DNA of 64,000 nucleotides from assembly GCA_021154885.1 (NCBI GenBank), contig JAJKHS010000107.1, positions 1 to 64,000 of the forward strand, read 5' to 3'. The first letter of the stretch is position 1, and the number at the start of each line of letters is the position of its first letter. The position numbers and the translations under genes were made by a program. Of this stretch, positions 36,490 to 45,690 are shown in pieces. The notes beneath the pieces are model-generated. The model ran no database searches. It was not told where the DNA came from and worked only from the letters and a program-made list of their open reading frames with translations. The DNA is from Thermoanaerobaculum sp. Lineage in GTDB: Bacteria; Acidobacteriota; Thermoanaerobaculia; Multivoradales; UBA5704.

Positions 36490-38220
36490 ATGAAGCGCTC
36501 CCGCTCGCTCCGCGACCTCTGGGCCTCTCTGCTGCCCATCGTGGGCGGCGCCGTGGCGCTCGCGGTGGCGTTCGAGGTCCCTCGTCTGGTGGCGGGGCCT
36601 CCCGTTCCGGCATGGCTGCTGGTGACCCTGCTCCTGGCCGGGGCGGCTCTGGCGTGCCACCGGCCGGCGGTGGGAATCACTACCCTGGGGCTGGGGGTGA
36701 TGGTCCTGCCGGTCGCCTTCCGTCTGGGCGGCGCCGCCCGCGGCGCCGCCCTCGCCGCGGGGGCGCTGATCGTCAGCGACCTCTGCCTGCGCCTGATCCG
36801 CAGCCTCGCCGCCCTCCAGCCGCCCGAACGCCGGGCCCTCCTCCCGCGGGTGCTCGAAGACGCCGGCCGCACCGCCTTCGCGGCCCTCGCCGCAGGCGCG
36901 GTCTGGACGTGGCTCCTCGGCCGGTGGTCCCCCGTGGCCGTGCTGGCAACCGCGGCGGCGGTCTGGTTCCTGATGGAGATCGGGCTCGACGCGGCCGACC
37001 ACAAGATCCGCCGGCCCGAGGCGCCCTTGCGCTGGCGGCAGATGCTCACGCCCCTCTCCCTGGACCTCGGCGGCTGGATCGCCGGCGCCGGCCTCCTCCG
37101 GGTGGGCGACGCCGCGGGGTGGACCCTCACCGCCTTCCTCGCCCTCTGCTTCGTGGCCCTGGCCGTCGAGACCATCCGCCACGGGCTGCTGCGGGAGAAG
37201 GCGCAGTTCCGTGCCCGCGACCTCGAGCGCCTGCGCCGCGCCGCCCAGCGCATCAGCACTCCGGCGGGGGAGATGGCGTCCATCGCCGAGCGCATCCGCG
37301 TCGAGTGCGAGAAGGTCATCCACTTCTTCTGGTTCCACTTCGAGGCCCTGGCTCCGGGGAGCGAGTTCAAGAGCTGGTGGTGGGGGCCCGAGTCCGAGAT
37401 CCTGGAGGACGGCGTCCCCGAGCCGGACCTCTACCCGCCCAAGCTCCCCGGTTTTCACAAGCGCACCTCCTGGCAGATCGTGGAGCGCCAGCTCCGCTCC
37501 CGTCCGGACGGCACCATCCTCGGCCGCATCCGCCTCTGGTGCGACCCGCGCCGCATCGACGAGCGCAAGATCGAGCTGCTCGACCGTCTGCTGCCGCAGA
37601 TGACCCTCTCCGTCCAGCGCTGCCTCCTGGACCGCGAGGCGCGGGAGGACCCGCTGACCGGCGTGGCGATGCGGCGGGTGCTGGAGAAGCGGTTGCACGA
37701 GGTCCACACCCGCGCCTGCGAGACCGGCGAGTCCATGGCCGTGATCCTCTGCGACCTCGACCACTTCAAGCGCATCAACGACACCTGGGGCCATCCGGCG
37801 GGGGACGCCGCCCTGGTGGCCGTGGCCGGAGTGCTCAAGCAGCTCCGCCGCGGCGAGGACCTCTGCTGCCGGTACGGCGGCGAGGAGTTCGTCCTGCTGA
37901 TGGAGGGGACCCATGGCGAGGACGCCCTGGCGGTGGCCGAGCGCCTGCGCTATTCGATCGAGGCCTTGGACTTCAAAGTGGACGAGCAGAGAGTGCCGCT
38001 CACCTTGAGCGCCGGCGTGGCCTCCTTCCCCGACCTCTACGTCAAGACCGCCGCCGAGCTCATCCTCTTCGCCGACGAAGCCCTCTACGAAGCCAAGCGC
38101 CGCGGCCGCAACCGCTGCCTCCTCGACATCGGCCAGGGCCGCTACCTGGACGTCGAGGGGGAGGTCCTCACGACGGAAGAGGTCCACCCGGCGGCGGAGG
38201 TGCCGCGGATTTTTGCGTAA
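36490..38220 (+). CDS. Membrane diguanylate cyclase (GGDEF)
   Basis: 576 aa from the ATG at 36490. About seven hydrophobic segments fill residues ~10-230, followed by a cytoplasmic GAF-like region (~250-385) and a C-terminal GGDEF domain. The active site is RYGGEEF (~462) with DxLDHFKRINDTWGH-type DLDHFKRINDTWGHPAGD upstream, so cyclic-di-GMP synthesis is expected. An RGED sequence five residues before GGEEF forms the inhibitory I-site. The signal sensed by the membrane domain is unknown. Monocistronic. Confidence 0.93.
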   Translation: MKRSRSLRDLWASLLPIVGGAVALAVAFEVPRLVAGPPVPAWLLVTLLLAGAALACHRPAVGITTLGLGVMVLPVAFRLGGAARGAALAAGALIVSDLCLRLIRSLAALQPPERRALLPRVLEDAGRTAFAALAAGAVWTWLLGRWSPVAVLATAAAVWFLMEIGLDAADHKIRRPEAPLRWRQMLTPLSLDLGGWIAGAGLLRVGDAAGWTLTAFLALCFVALAVETIRHGLLREKAQFRARDLERLRRAAQRISTPAGEMASIAERIRVECEKVIHFFWFHFEALAPGSEFKSWWWGPESEILEDGVPEPDLYPPKLPGFHKRTSWQIVERQLRSRPDGTILGRIRLWCDPRRIDERKIELLDRLLPQMTLSVQRCLLDREAREDPLTGVAMRRVLEKRLHEVHTRACETGESMAVILCDLDHFKRINDTWGHPAGDAALVAVAGVLKQLRRGEDLCCRYGGEEFVLLMEGTHGEDALAVAERLRYSIEALDFKVDEQRVPLTLSAGVASFPDLYVKTAAELILFADEALYEAKRRGRNRCLLDIGQGRYLDVEGEVLTTEEVHPAAEVPRIFA

Positions 38221-38286
38221 GGGCTTCTTGGCCGGCAGTAAGAATATAACCGTAGCTGCTCAATCTTCGGGAAAGAAGGAAAACAA

Positions 38287-39081
38287 ATGTCGAGCACGGA
38301 AGATCGTTACGCAACTCCCCGGTTGCTTGCAGCCTACCTTGAGGCAGAGTGGTCGGATTTTCTCTGGCCTGATCCTGGTCGCGGGGAACCTCAACGGACA
38401 ACAGGGAGGCCGGAGTTTTACAAGAAGATCCCCAAGCTTCTCTTCGACAGCCTTGGGGGAGAGCAGCCGGGAAGATACTGCGACATCGGTGGGGCGACCG
38501 GAAGAACGACCTACGAAATGTTCCATGAGTTTCCGAGCTTGACGGAGCTGGTCTTGGCAGAGCCTTCTGCCCAGTTCTGTCTCTGGGCGAAGAGGCTCCT
38601 CTTGGGCCGCGTCCTTGAGGAGGGTTTATACGACTGGGCCCCAAGGGTGGGCGATCTCCATCGGCCGGGGTTTCAGAGAGTCGAGTCCTTCCCTCCTGTT
38701 CTTCAAGAGAGCGGGCAGAAGAAAATCTATGTCTACGAAGCTCGGGCTGGTGAAGTCCCTCGCCCTCCTGGGTACTTCGACATAATGACGTGTTTGAACG
38801 TCGTCGACCGAGTGCCCGACCCGGCGGATTTTGCGAAAGCCGTCGGAGACCTGCTGCGGCCGGGAGGGACTTTGGTATTTGCAAGCCCCATGGAGTACGA
38901 GGAGGCGACGACGCCAAGAAAGGAGCTCTGGGTCCGCGATCTAAAGGACCTCTTTCCTCCGGATAAGTGGGAGGTTCTGAACGAGGTGGATAGGGATTAC
39001 GAAGCTCGGCCCTACAAGCGGAAACGTATAATCTATGCCACACAGGTTCTGATTCTCAGAAAGCAGGGGTCAGGGGATTGA
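38287..39081 (+). CDS. SAM-dependent methyltransferase
   Basis: 264 aa. Class-I methyltransferase motif I YCDIGGATGRTTYEM (~60), an acidic strand end LAEPSA, motif IV-like FDIMTCLNVVDRVPDPADF (~160) and post-motif LLRPGGTLVFASP. GAAAGAAGGAA precedes the ATG. It is 3 bp upstream of the acetyltransferase gene and both are visibly less GC-rich than their neighbours, suggesting a transferred pair modifying a shared small molecule or peptide. Substrate unknown. Confidence 0.85.
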   Translation: MSSTEDRYATPRLLAAYLEAEWSDFLWPDPGRGEPQRTTGRPEFYKKIPKLLFDSLGGEQPGRYCDIGGATGRTTYEMFHEFPSLTELVLAEPSAQFCLWAKRLLLGRVLEEGLYDWAPRVGDLHRPGFQRVESFPPVLQESGQKKIYVYEARAGEVPRPPGYFDIMTCLNVVDRVPDPADFAKAVGDLLRPGGTLVFASPMEYEEATTPRKELWVRDLKDLFPPDKWEVLNEVDRDYEARPYKRKRIIYATQVLILRKQGSGD

Positions 39082-39084
39082 CCT

Positions 39085-39543
39085 ATGGATTTTGCCATTC
39101 GGCCAGCAGAGGAGAGAGACCTGTCGAAACTATTCGAGATCGAGAGCAGAGTCTTTGGCGAAGGGGGATACCCTTACTTCTTGTTCAGGCAGGCGCTCGA
39201 TGCTCTGGGCGATCTGTTCTTTGTGGCTGAGTCTGAGATGACAGGAGTCCTGGGGTTCACGTTAGGATCTCTTCAAGCGGGACGTATCGACGGTTGGGTA
39301 CTTGATCTTGCAGTTTTCCCTGAAGCACAAGGCTCTGGAATCGGTCGGCGCCTCGCGAGGGTCTTGATCGACACCATGTTTGAGAAGGGAGCACGTACGC
39401 TGTACCTACACGTAAGGCCTTCAAATTTGAAGGCAATCAAGCTTTACGAAGGCTTTGGTTTCTTTATGGTGCGAAGTGCTCCGGATTATTTTGGTACCGG
39501 AGCTGACCGGCTTATCATGCGCCTTGATCGAGCGAAGGCATGA
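39085..39543 (+). CDS. GNAT-family N-acetyltransferase
   Basis: 152 aa. Standard GNAT fold: FAIRPAEERDLSKLFEIE at the N-terminus, VLDLAVFPEAQGSGIGRRLARVL (~70-90) with the acetyl-CoA-binding Q/RxxGxG/A motif, and LHVRPSNLKAIKLYEGFGF (~112-130), resembling RimI-type enzymes. Immediately downstream of the methyltransferase gene. Low GC relative to the window. Target unknown. Confidence 0.9.
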   Translation: MDFAIRPAEERDLSKLFEIESRVFGEGGYPYFLFRQALDALGDLFFVAESEMTGVLGFTLGSLQAGRIDGWVLDLAVFPEAQGSGIGRRLARVLIDTMFEKGARTLYLHVRPSNLKAIKLYEGFGFFMVRSAPDYFGTGADRLIMRLDRAKA

Positions 39544-39690
39544 CGGGGCGGCGACTCTTCTCTTTTGAGAGCTGGTGCCCAGATCTTCGGAGGCGCCGCG
39601 GACTTTTGTGCAGGAGATTTCAAATCCATCCCTGATTCCGGAGCTGGGACCGCTGGAGCTCTGACCCTGCGCAAGACCAGGGGCTACGGC

Positions 39691-39898
39691 TTACGCATAC
39701 TGCAAGCGTCGCCCTTTGGGTTCCGGAACAGCTCTTCCGAACTCCTGCGCTGTATCGAGCCACAGCGAGATCGCATCGTGTGCGTTGCTCAGGGCCTCCT
39801 CTGGCGAATGACCGTGAGCCGCGCACCCAGGAAGCTCAGGAACCTCGACGATCCTGATCCTCCTCGCTCCAGTAGATGATCACCTCGTATCTATACAT
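39691..39898 (-). pseudogene. HicB-family antitoxin, frameshifted
   Basis: From ATG 39898 (GGAGGAACTGACG upstream) the frame reads MYRYEVIIYWSEEDQ and soon stops; shifting by one base gives IVEVPELPGCAAHGHSPEEA, then LSNAHDAISLWLDTAQEFG and a proper stop at 39691. The joined product is a textbook HicB N-terminal domain of ~69 residues. No HicA toxin was found on either side. The 208-bp length (not a multiple of three) confirms the frameshift, unless it is a sequencing error. Confidence 0.75.
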
Positions 39899-40079
39899 CG
39901 TCAGTTCCTCCAAGCACTGTAGCGAAGAACGATTGAGCGAACCTGGCGGACTCTACCAGAGGGCGCTCGCTGCGCATGGAGGTGGGTCCGGCTCGACTCG
40001 CGGCACAGCCCTGCGAAGTTCGGGGTTCGGTCAACCCCCTTGGACCATTTCGCCGCGGAACGCTGGGCTGAGGCTGCGG

Positions 40080-40325
40080 AGTATCCGGCTTCCTTCACGG
40101 AACGCTCCTCCTCTCCGCCGGAGCGCTCGACCTCGGCCCGGGAATGCTCTTCCTGCCCTCTGGAGTGTTCTTCCAGAGCCGCGGAGCGTTCATCCTCGGT
40201 CCTGGAATGCTCCTCCTCGCTCCCGGCGCTCATCCTCCCCCGCGGAACGCTCCTCCTCGGTCCTGGAATGCTCATCCTCCCCTCCGGAACGCTCGACCTG
40301 CCCCTTGGAACGCGCCGCGGGCGCG
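40080..40325. repeat. Minisatellite with 21-bp period
   Basis: About eleven units of ~21 bp around (C/T)GGAA(C/T)GCTC(C/A)TCCTC in the gap before the secreted protease pair. Reverse-strand translation gives heptads such as EEEHSRT, EDERSAA, QEEHSRA. No ribosome site or known domain supports expression. Same period as arrays at 16597 and 19250 but unrelated sequence. Confidence 0.7.
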
Positions 40326-40593
40326 GAATACAGACAAGCCCATTCGCAGATAGATGCCTAAAGAGCTTGAGCCGGGAACGAGGTGGCCGACTTCGATGGT
40401 GCCGCCCATTCTGAAGTCAAGCCCTAGGAAGGCAGGTCTGATCGAATCCTCTGAGGGAGCCGCCCGGCTCCCTTTTTTCAGGCTGTGCGGGCATAGTCTG
40501 TCGTGGCGTTATCAACAAATGCGTAAAACAATGTTGTGTGGATCGCCGCAGGGTAGTAGCCTCAAGCTCCTTCAAACCTCAGGGAGGTCCATC

Positions 40594-42348
40594 ATGGTCA
40601 GGCCCCTCACGCTCGCGCTCGTCCTTGGTCTTGCCGCCCAGGTCGCGATGGCGGTCCAGATCGATTCCGTTCTGCTTCCCAGTGCGCCGGTCAAGGCGGC
40701 TGAGCCCCGGTCGCTACGGTTGGCGGAGGCGGTTGCCGTGCCGCCCCTGGCTTCGCTGCGGGCCGCCAGTGTGGGGGCCGCCGATCAGTTGGATGCGATC
40801 GCCGCCTGGAACCGTTCGGGGTCGAGGCCCGCGAAGAACGGCTTCGCGCGGCCCCTGGCCCTGCCCAGGACCGTTCGGTTCACCTCGGACCTCCTGGCCC
40901 GGCAGCCGGGCCGGCTCGCCGGCGGCGCGCTGCTGGTGCCGCCCACCGGAGGTGTGGTCTGGGGCACGGAGGTGCGAGTCGAAGGCTCGTACCGCGTCCG
41001 GCTGCACCTTTCCAACGTGAACCTTCCCAAGGGCACGCGGCTCTGGGTCTATGGCGAGGGGACCGAAGAGGCTTCCGTGGCGGCCGAAGACGTGACCTTC
41101 CAGGATGGGTTGTGGACGCCGAGCGTCGGCGGTCCGGCTCTCCGCCTCGAGGTCCGATTGCCAGAGGAGGGGCTCGACGGCTCGCAGTTCACCATCGATC
41201 AGGTGCTCGAGACCTTCGAGCTCGACAGGGAGGGCGCGCCGCGGGCGGGATCGGCGCCGGAGAAGGTCGACTCGAGCTGCTTGCGCGACGCGGCCTGCTA
41301 CAACAATTCGAACCTGAGCACCATGGACCTCTTCAAAAAGGCCGTCGCCTATCTGGAGTACGTCAGCAATGGCCAGAGCTTCACGTGCTCGGGCGCGCTG
41401 ATGAACGACACCGACGACGCGACGACGATCCCCTACCTTCTGACCGCGTATTCGTGTTTTTCCACGCAGGCCGAGGCGTCGAGCCTGCAGGCTTTTTTCG
41501 ACGTCATCGACGCGGGCTGTGGCGGCCCGGCGCCGAGCCTGGCAAGCGTGCCCAAGACGACGGGGTCCACGCTGCTGGCGACCAGCGCGACGACGGAGTT
41601 CACGCTCGTCCGGCTTTCGAGCCTGCCGGGGGGGCGTGGTCTCCTCGGTTCCACCTCGCAAGCGGTCACCAACGGGACGGTTCTGCACGGTCTTTCCTTT
41701 CCCTTGGATCTGGCGATGGGGTACTCGAAGTCGACGGTGTCGACGAGCGCTGCCACGTGCTCCTCTCTGCCGCGACCCACCTTCATCTACAGTGCCCTTT
41801 CGATCGGCGGCCAGTTCACCTCGAGCGCAGGGGGGCCGGTCGTCAGGGAGTCCGACGGCAGGGTGGTCGGCCTGAACTGGGGCGTTTGCGGACTGAACCC
41901 CACGGAGCATTGCGACCGGAGCAACAGCGAAATCGACAGCGCGCTGTCCGAAGCCTGGCCGGCACTGGCGCCGTTCCTGACTCCGGCGACGACCCCCTTC
42001 CTCTGTACGCCGACTACGACGGCGCTGTGCCTCAACAACGGCCGTTTCAAGGTCGAGGCGACGTTCAACACCGGCACGCAGAGCGGGCAGGCGCAGGTCG
42101 TGAAGCTCACGGACGAGACGGGCTATCTCTGGTTTTTCAGCGCCACCAACGTCGAGGCGGTCGTCAAGGTGCTCAACGCCTGCACCTTCAACCAGCGGTT
42201 CTGGGTGTTCGCGGGAGGTCTGACCAACGTGCAGGTGACCCTGACGGTCACCGATTCGAAAAACGGGACGGTGAAGACCTACAACAATCCCCAGGGGGCG
42301 GCGTTCCAGCCGATCCTGGACACGTCGGCCTTCGCGACCTGTCCTTGA
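40594..42348 (+). CDS. Secreted trypsin-like protein lacking the catalytic triad (pseudoprotease)
   Basis: 584 aa from ATG 40594 (GGGAGGT upstream; the open frame upstream is not coding). Signal peptide LALVLGLAAQVAMA. N-terminal beta domain (~30-220), a trypsin-like domain (~235-440), then the C-terminal domain CTPTTTALCLNNGRFKVEA ... [19 protein letters not shown]. Compared with the adjacent paralogue, His in TANHC is replaced (TAYSC), Asp in GSDFTLV is Glu (TTEFTLV), and Ser in GSSGSPVV is Gly (SSAGGPVV). Structure is kept but catalysis is almost certainly lost. It likely binds substrate, inhibitor or the active paralogue. Confidence 0.85.
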   Translation: MVRPLTLALVLGLAAQVAMAVQIDSVLLPSAPVKAAEPRSLRLAEAVAVPPLASLRAASVGAADQLDAIAAWNRSGSRPAKNGFARPLALPRTVRFTSDLLARQPGRLAGGALLVPPTGGVVWGTEVRVEGSYRVRLHLSNVNLPKGTRLWVYGEGTEEASVAAEDVTFQDGLWTPSVGGPALRLEVRLPEEGLDGSQFTIDQVLETFELDREGAPRAGSAPEKVDSSCLRDAACYNNSNLSTMDLFKKAVAYLEYVSNGQSFTCSGALMNDTDDATTIPYLLTAYSCFSTQAEASSLQAFFDVIDAGCGGPAPSLASVPKTTGSTLLATSATTEFTLVRLSSLPGGRGLLGSTSQAVTNGTVLHGLSFPLDLAMGYSKSTVSTSAATCSSLPRPTFIYSALSIGGQFTSSAGGPVVRESDGRVVGLNWGVCGLNPTEHCDRSNSEIDSALSEAWPALAPFLTPATTPFLCTPTTTALCLNNGRFKVEATFNTGTQSGQAQVVKLTDETGYLWFFSATNVEAVVKVLNACTFNQRFWVFAGGLTNVQVTLTVTDSKNGTVKTYNNPQGAAFQPILDTSAFATCP

Positions 42349-42454
42349 GGGCTGAGGGGCAGACCACCAGGCGGAGGGCGGACCCGGGCACGAGCCGCCT
42401 CGGGTAGAATGGGCGGCCGTAGAGCTCTCTAGCGACTTCAGGGAGGTCCCGCCA

Positions 42455-44218
42455 ATGGTCCGCCGTGTCTTGCTTGCCTGTGTTCTCGGTCTCGCTGCCC
42501 GGTTGGTGATCGCGGTCCAGATCGACTCACTCCTCCTGCCCGATGAGCCGCTCCAGCGGGCCGGCCTCCCTGCGTTGCGGCTGGCCGAGGCGGTCGCCGT
42601 GGCGCCCCTCGCGTCGCTGCGCCCGGCCAATGTTGGGGCGGTCGATCAGTTGGACGGGATCGCGGCCTGGAACCGGTCCGGCGCAGTGCCGGAGAGGAAT
42701 GGCTTCGCGCGGCCGCTCCCCCTTCCGAAGTCGGTCCGCTTCACGGCCGACCTCCTGAAGAGCCAGCCCGGCCGGCTGGCGGGGGGCGCTCTGCTGGTGC
42801 CGCCGTCAGGTGGATTGGTCTGGGGTGCGGAGGTGCGGGTCGAGGATTCCCATCGCCTTCGGTTGCATCTTTCGAAGGTGGATCTTCCCAAGGGTGCGCG
42901 GCTCTGGGTCTATGGAGAAGGAACGGAGGAGGTCTCGGTGGCGGCCGAGGACGTGACGTTCCAGGGCGAGCTCTGGACGCCCAGCGTCGCCGGGCCGGCG
43001 ATCCGGCTGGAGGTCGGGCTGCCCGAGGAGGGAATCGACGGCTCCCGCTTCGTGATCGATCAGGTTCTGGAGAGCTTCGAGCTGAAAGCCGATGGGTCGC
43101 CACGGCTGGCTGGAGAGTCGAAGGAGGACCTGAGCTGTCTTCAGGACGCCGCCTGCTTCGACAACTCGGCCCTCCCCATCATGGATCTCTACAAGCGCGC
43201 CGTGGCGCGCCTGGAATTCGTCAATGGCGGCCAGGGCTTCCTCTGCTCCGGTGGACTGTTGAACGATGCGGACACCTCCACGGTCATCCCCTATCTCCTC
43301 ACGGCGAATCACTGCCTGAGCACCCAGGCCACGGCTTCGACCCTGGAGGCGTTTTTCGATTACATCGACGACGGGTGCCACGGCGCGGCGCCGTCCCTGG
43401 GCAGTGTGCCGCGGACGAACGGCGCCACACTGCTGGCCACGGGAGAGGGGAGCGATTTCACCCTGGTCCGCCTCTCCAGCCTGCCTGCCGGCCGCGGCCT
43501 CCTGGGCTCCACCTCGGAGACGATTGCGAATGGCACGGAGCTGAAACGGCTTTCTCATCCCCAAGGGATGCCGATGGCCTACTCGCTGACCACGGTGACG
43601 GGAAGCGGTCCGCATTGCGACTTGCGGCCGCGGCCGAATTACCTTTATAGCAGCCATACGTTCGGCGGCATCTTTGGTGGGAGCTCCGGGTCGCCGGTCG
43701 TGCGGGCGTCGGACGGCAAGGTGGTCGGCCAGCTCCTCGGCGAGTGCGGTACGGCGTCGAGCTCGGGATGCGATGCTGTGACCTCGGTGTTGGACGGCGC
43801 GCTGTCCCAGACCTGGCCGTCGATCTCGTCCTTTCTGACCTCGCCTCCGCCGCCGCCTCCTCCTCCCGTCGTGTGCACGCCGACCTCGACGGCGCTCTGT
43901 CTCAACGGCGACCGTTTCAAGGTCGAGGCGACGTTCAACACCGGCACCCAGCACGGGCGGGCGCGAGTCGTGAAGCTCACGGACGAGACGGGTTATCTCT
44001 GGTTCTTCAGCAACACCAACGTCGAGGTGGTGGTGAAGGTGCTCAATGCCTGCACCTTGAACCAGCGGTTCTGGGTTTTCGCGGCCGGCCTGACGAACGT
44101 GCAGGTGACTCTGACCGTCACCGATACGAGCAACGGGACGGTGAAGACTTATGACAACCCTCAGGGCGCGGCGTTCCAGCCGATCCTGGACTCGTCGGCC
44201 TTCGCGACCTGTCCCTGA
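42455..44218 (+). CDS. Secreted trypsin-like serine protease, paralogue of the preceding gene
   Basis: 587 aa. Signal peptide [14 protein letters not shown] with GGGAGGTCC upstream, in a leader similar to that of the first copy. Same three-part layout as its neighbour. The triad is complete: His in LLTANHCLS, Asp in [10 protein letters not shown], Ser in [13 protein letters not shown] Pro-rich linker ([10 protein letters not shown]) precedes the C-terminal [12 protein letters not shown] domain, which may anchor or sort the protein at the cell surface. The two genes arose by tandem duplication and are probably co-expressed. Confidence 0.9.
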   Translation: MVRRVLLACVLGLAARLVIAVQIDSLLLPDEPLQRAGLPALRLAEAVAVAPLASLRPANVGAVDQLDGIAAWNRSGAVPERNGFARPLPLPKSVRFTADLLKSQPGRLAGGALLVPPSGGLVWGAEVRVEDSHRLRLHLSKVDLPKGARLWVYGEGTEEVSVAAEDVTFQGELWTPSVAGPAIRLEVGLPEEGIDGSRFVIDQVLESFELKADGSPRLAGESKEDLSCLQDAACFDNSALPIMDLYKRAVARLEFVNGGQGFLCSGGLLNDADTSTVIPYLLTANHCLSTQATASTLEAFFDYIDDGCHGAAPSLGSVPRTNGATLLATGEGSDFTLVRLSSLPAGRGLLGSTSETIANGTELKRLSHPQGMPMAYSLTTVTGSGPHCDLRPRPNYLYSSHTFGGIFGGSSGSPVVRASDGKVVGQLLGECGTASSSGCDAVTSVLDGALSQTWPSISSFLTSPPPPPPPPVVCTPTSTALCLNGDRFKVEATFNTGTQHGRARVVKLTDETGYLWFFSNTNVEVVVKVLNACTLNQRFWVFAAGLTNVQVTLTVTDTSNGTVKTYDNPQGAAFQPILDSSAFATCP

Positions 44219-44229
44219 GAGGCTGCTGC

Positions 44230-44235
44230 TACAAT
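44230..44235 (+). promoter_or_regulatory. Predicted -10 element for thiG
   Basis: TACAAT 18 bp before the thiG ATG, with CGAGGAGG in between. The short leader leaves no room for a TPP riboswitch. Confidence 0.4.
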
Positions 44236-44253
44236 CGGTTCGAGGAGGCTGTG

Positions 44254-45066
44254 ATGACCTTGAGCCTGGCTGAAACCACTGCTCCCGCGGCCGAAGTCGA
44301 GCCGCTGACCATCGCGGGCCGGACGTTCCGCTCGCGCCTGTTCCTCGGGACGGGGAAGTACCCCGATTTCCAGACTATGGCCGCCGCCCTGGAGGCGTCG
44401 GGCACCGAGGTGGTGACCGTTGCCCTGCGGCGGGTGAACCTCGACGATCGGGGCCAGGGCTCGCTACTCGACTTCGTCGATCCGGATCGCTACCTGCTGC
44501 TGCCCAACACGGCCGGCTGCTACACCGCCGACGAGGCCATTCGCACGGCCCGGCTGGCCCGCGAGCTGGGGGGCTGGGACTGGGTGAAGCTGGAAGTGAT
44601 CGGCGACAAGAAGACCCTCTTCCCCGACAACGTCGAGCTGCTCAAGGCCACCGAGCGCCTGGTGGAGGAGGGCTTCATCGTCCTGCCGTACACCAGCGAC
44701 GACCCGGTGACCTGCCGCAAGCTGGAGGAGCTGGGAGCGGCGGCGGTCATGCCCTTGGGCGCGCCGATCGGCTCCGGCATGGGCATCCGCAACCCGTCCA
44801 ACCTGCGGATCATCCTGGAGCAGGCAAAGGTGCCGGTGATCGTGGACGCCGGCGTGGGCACGGCGAGCGACGCCGCCCTGGCCATGGAGCTGGGAGCCCA
44901 CGGCGTGCTGATGAACACCGCCGTGGCCGAGGCGAAGGACCCCGTCCGCATGGCCCGGGCCATGAAGCTCGCCGTCGAAGCCGGCTGGCTCGCCGCCAAC
45001 GCCGGCCGCATCCCGAAGAAGCTCTACGCCTCGGCCTCGTCGCCGACGACCGGGCTGCTCGAGTAG
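44254..45066 (+). CDS. thiG: Thiazole synthase
   Basis: 270 aa. Characteristic segments: [44 protein letters not shown], the Schiff-base Lys in [16 protein letters not shown] (~110), [12 protein letters not shown] and [20 protein letters not shown]. ThiG forms the thiazole phosphate of thiamine from deoxyxylulose phosphate, ThiS thiocarboxylate and dehydroglycine. It stands alone; no thiS, thiF, thiH or thiO is in the window. The GTG at 44251 directly before the ATG is not needed. Confidence 0.97.
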   Translation: MTLSLAETTAPAAEVEPLTIAGRTFRSRLFLGTGKYPDFQTMAAALEASGTEVVTVALRRVNLDDRGQGSLLDFVDPDRYLLLPNTAGCYTADEAIRTARLARELGGWDWVKLEVIGDKKTLFPDNVELLKATERLVEEGFIVLPYTSDDPVTCRKLEELGAAAVMPLGAPIGSGMGIRNPSNLRIILEQAKVPVIVDAGVGTASDAALAMELGAHGVLMNTAVAEAKDPVRMARAMKLAVEAGWLAANAGRIPKKLYASASSPTTGLLE

Positions 45067-45070
45067 TCCT

Positions 45071-45095
45071 GGGAGCGCCGGCATCCCTGCCGGCC
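45071..45095. repeat. Short dispersed palindrome (GCCGGCATCCCTGCCGGC type)
   Basis: GGGAGCGCCGGCATCCCTGC with CGGCC, a hairpin just after the thiG stop. A related copy with GCGTCGGCGTCCCGCCGGCC lies at 46834-46856 after the 368-aa lipoprotein gene, so it seems to mark gene ends. Confidence 0.45.
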
Positions 45096-45143
45096 ACTTA
45101 CTCCGTTTCTAAGCGGACAGGGCACAGTCCGAGGTGCTTCTGC

Positions 45144-45149
45144 TATAAT
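45144..45149 (+). promoter_or_regulatory. Predicted -10 element for the 45241/45687 gene pair
   Basis: TATAAT preceded by an AT-poor spacer and followed by a ~90-bp leader to ATG 45241. No strong -35. Confidence 0.4.
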
Positions 45150-45240
45150 CTTATTTAAGCCGGCATACCGCATTTGCTCACTACGCCTTGTCGGCATTTC
45201 CTCCAGAGGGGGGCCCGACAGGCTTTCAACGGGAGCGAAT

Positions 45241-45690
45241 ATGAACATCGCAACGGCAAGAAAGTGGTTGGTCGTAGCGAGCCTTTCGATTACAGGCTTC
45301 ATGCTCCTCTTTTGTGTCACGGCTCCGGCCCTGAGCTACCCGTTGGAGTTCGCCCAGTCTTTACGTCTGGTGGAAATCGTGGTCCCCGTGTTCTTCGGCT
45401 ATCTTGGAACCGCCACCCACTTCGTCTTTAAAAAGACCAGAAAGGTGCCGCTGGCGCGCCCGCAAGCGAGGCCCTTGCTCGGGCTCCTGATAAAAGGCCC
45501 GCTACTTGTCTACAGCGTTACAACCCTGGCCGCGATTCTGGCTTTTGGCCTCACCAACCGGAGCGGTGCTCCCCCTGGCTCGGGAATGAGCGTCGACGAG
45601 CTCGCAATGAGCTTCTCCATCCTCCTCGGCTTGTTGACCGTCACCACCACAGTCCTGGTGTCATACCTCTTCGCCGCAGAAGAACGATGA
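45241..45690 (+). CDS. Small four-helix membrane protein, unknown function
   Basis: 149 aa with GGGAGCG before the ATG. Four hydrophobic segments: near residues 10-30 (LVVASLSITGFMLLFCV), 45-60 (VVPVFFGYLGTATHF), 85-105 (LLIKGPLLVYSVTTLAAILAF) and 120-145. It overlaps the lipoprotein gene by ATGA, so the two are translationally coupled and probably act together in the envelope. No family recognised. Lower GC than surrounding genes. Confidence 0.75.
   Translation: MNIATARKWLVVASLSITGFMLLFCVTAPALSYPLEFAQSLRLVEIVVPVFFGYLGTATHFVFKKTRKVPLARPQARPLLGLLIKGPLLVYSVTTLAAILAFGLTNRSGAPPGSGMSVDELAMSFSILLGLLTVTTTVLVSYLFAAEER

Noticed and set aside
36346-38187. A 613-codon reverse open frame antisense to the GGDEF gene, and similar long antisense frames at 25606-27453, 59542-61812 and 6207-8096
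   Set aside because: All mirror well-supported genes and encode low-complexity Asp/Val/Gly/Arg-rich sequence typical of antisense frames in GC-rich DNA.
39901-40275. Reverse-strand protein of Glu/Arg/Ser heptads
   Set aside because: The open frame follows from the 21-bp repeat period; no start signal or known domain supports translation.
44219-44253. TPP riboswitch upstream of thiG
   Set aside because: The gap to the preceding stop is only 35 bp and holds a promoter-like TACAAT and the ribosome site; there is no room for the aptamer.
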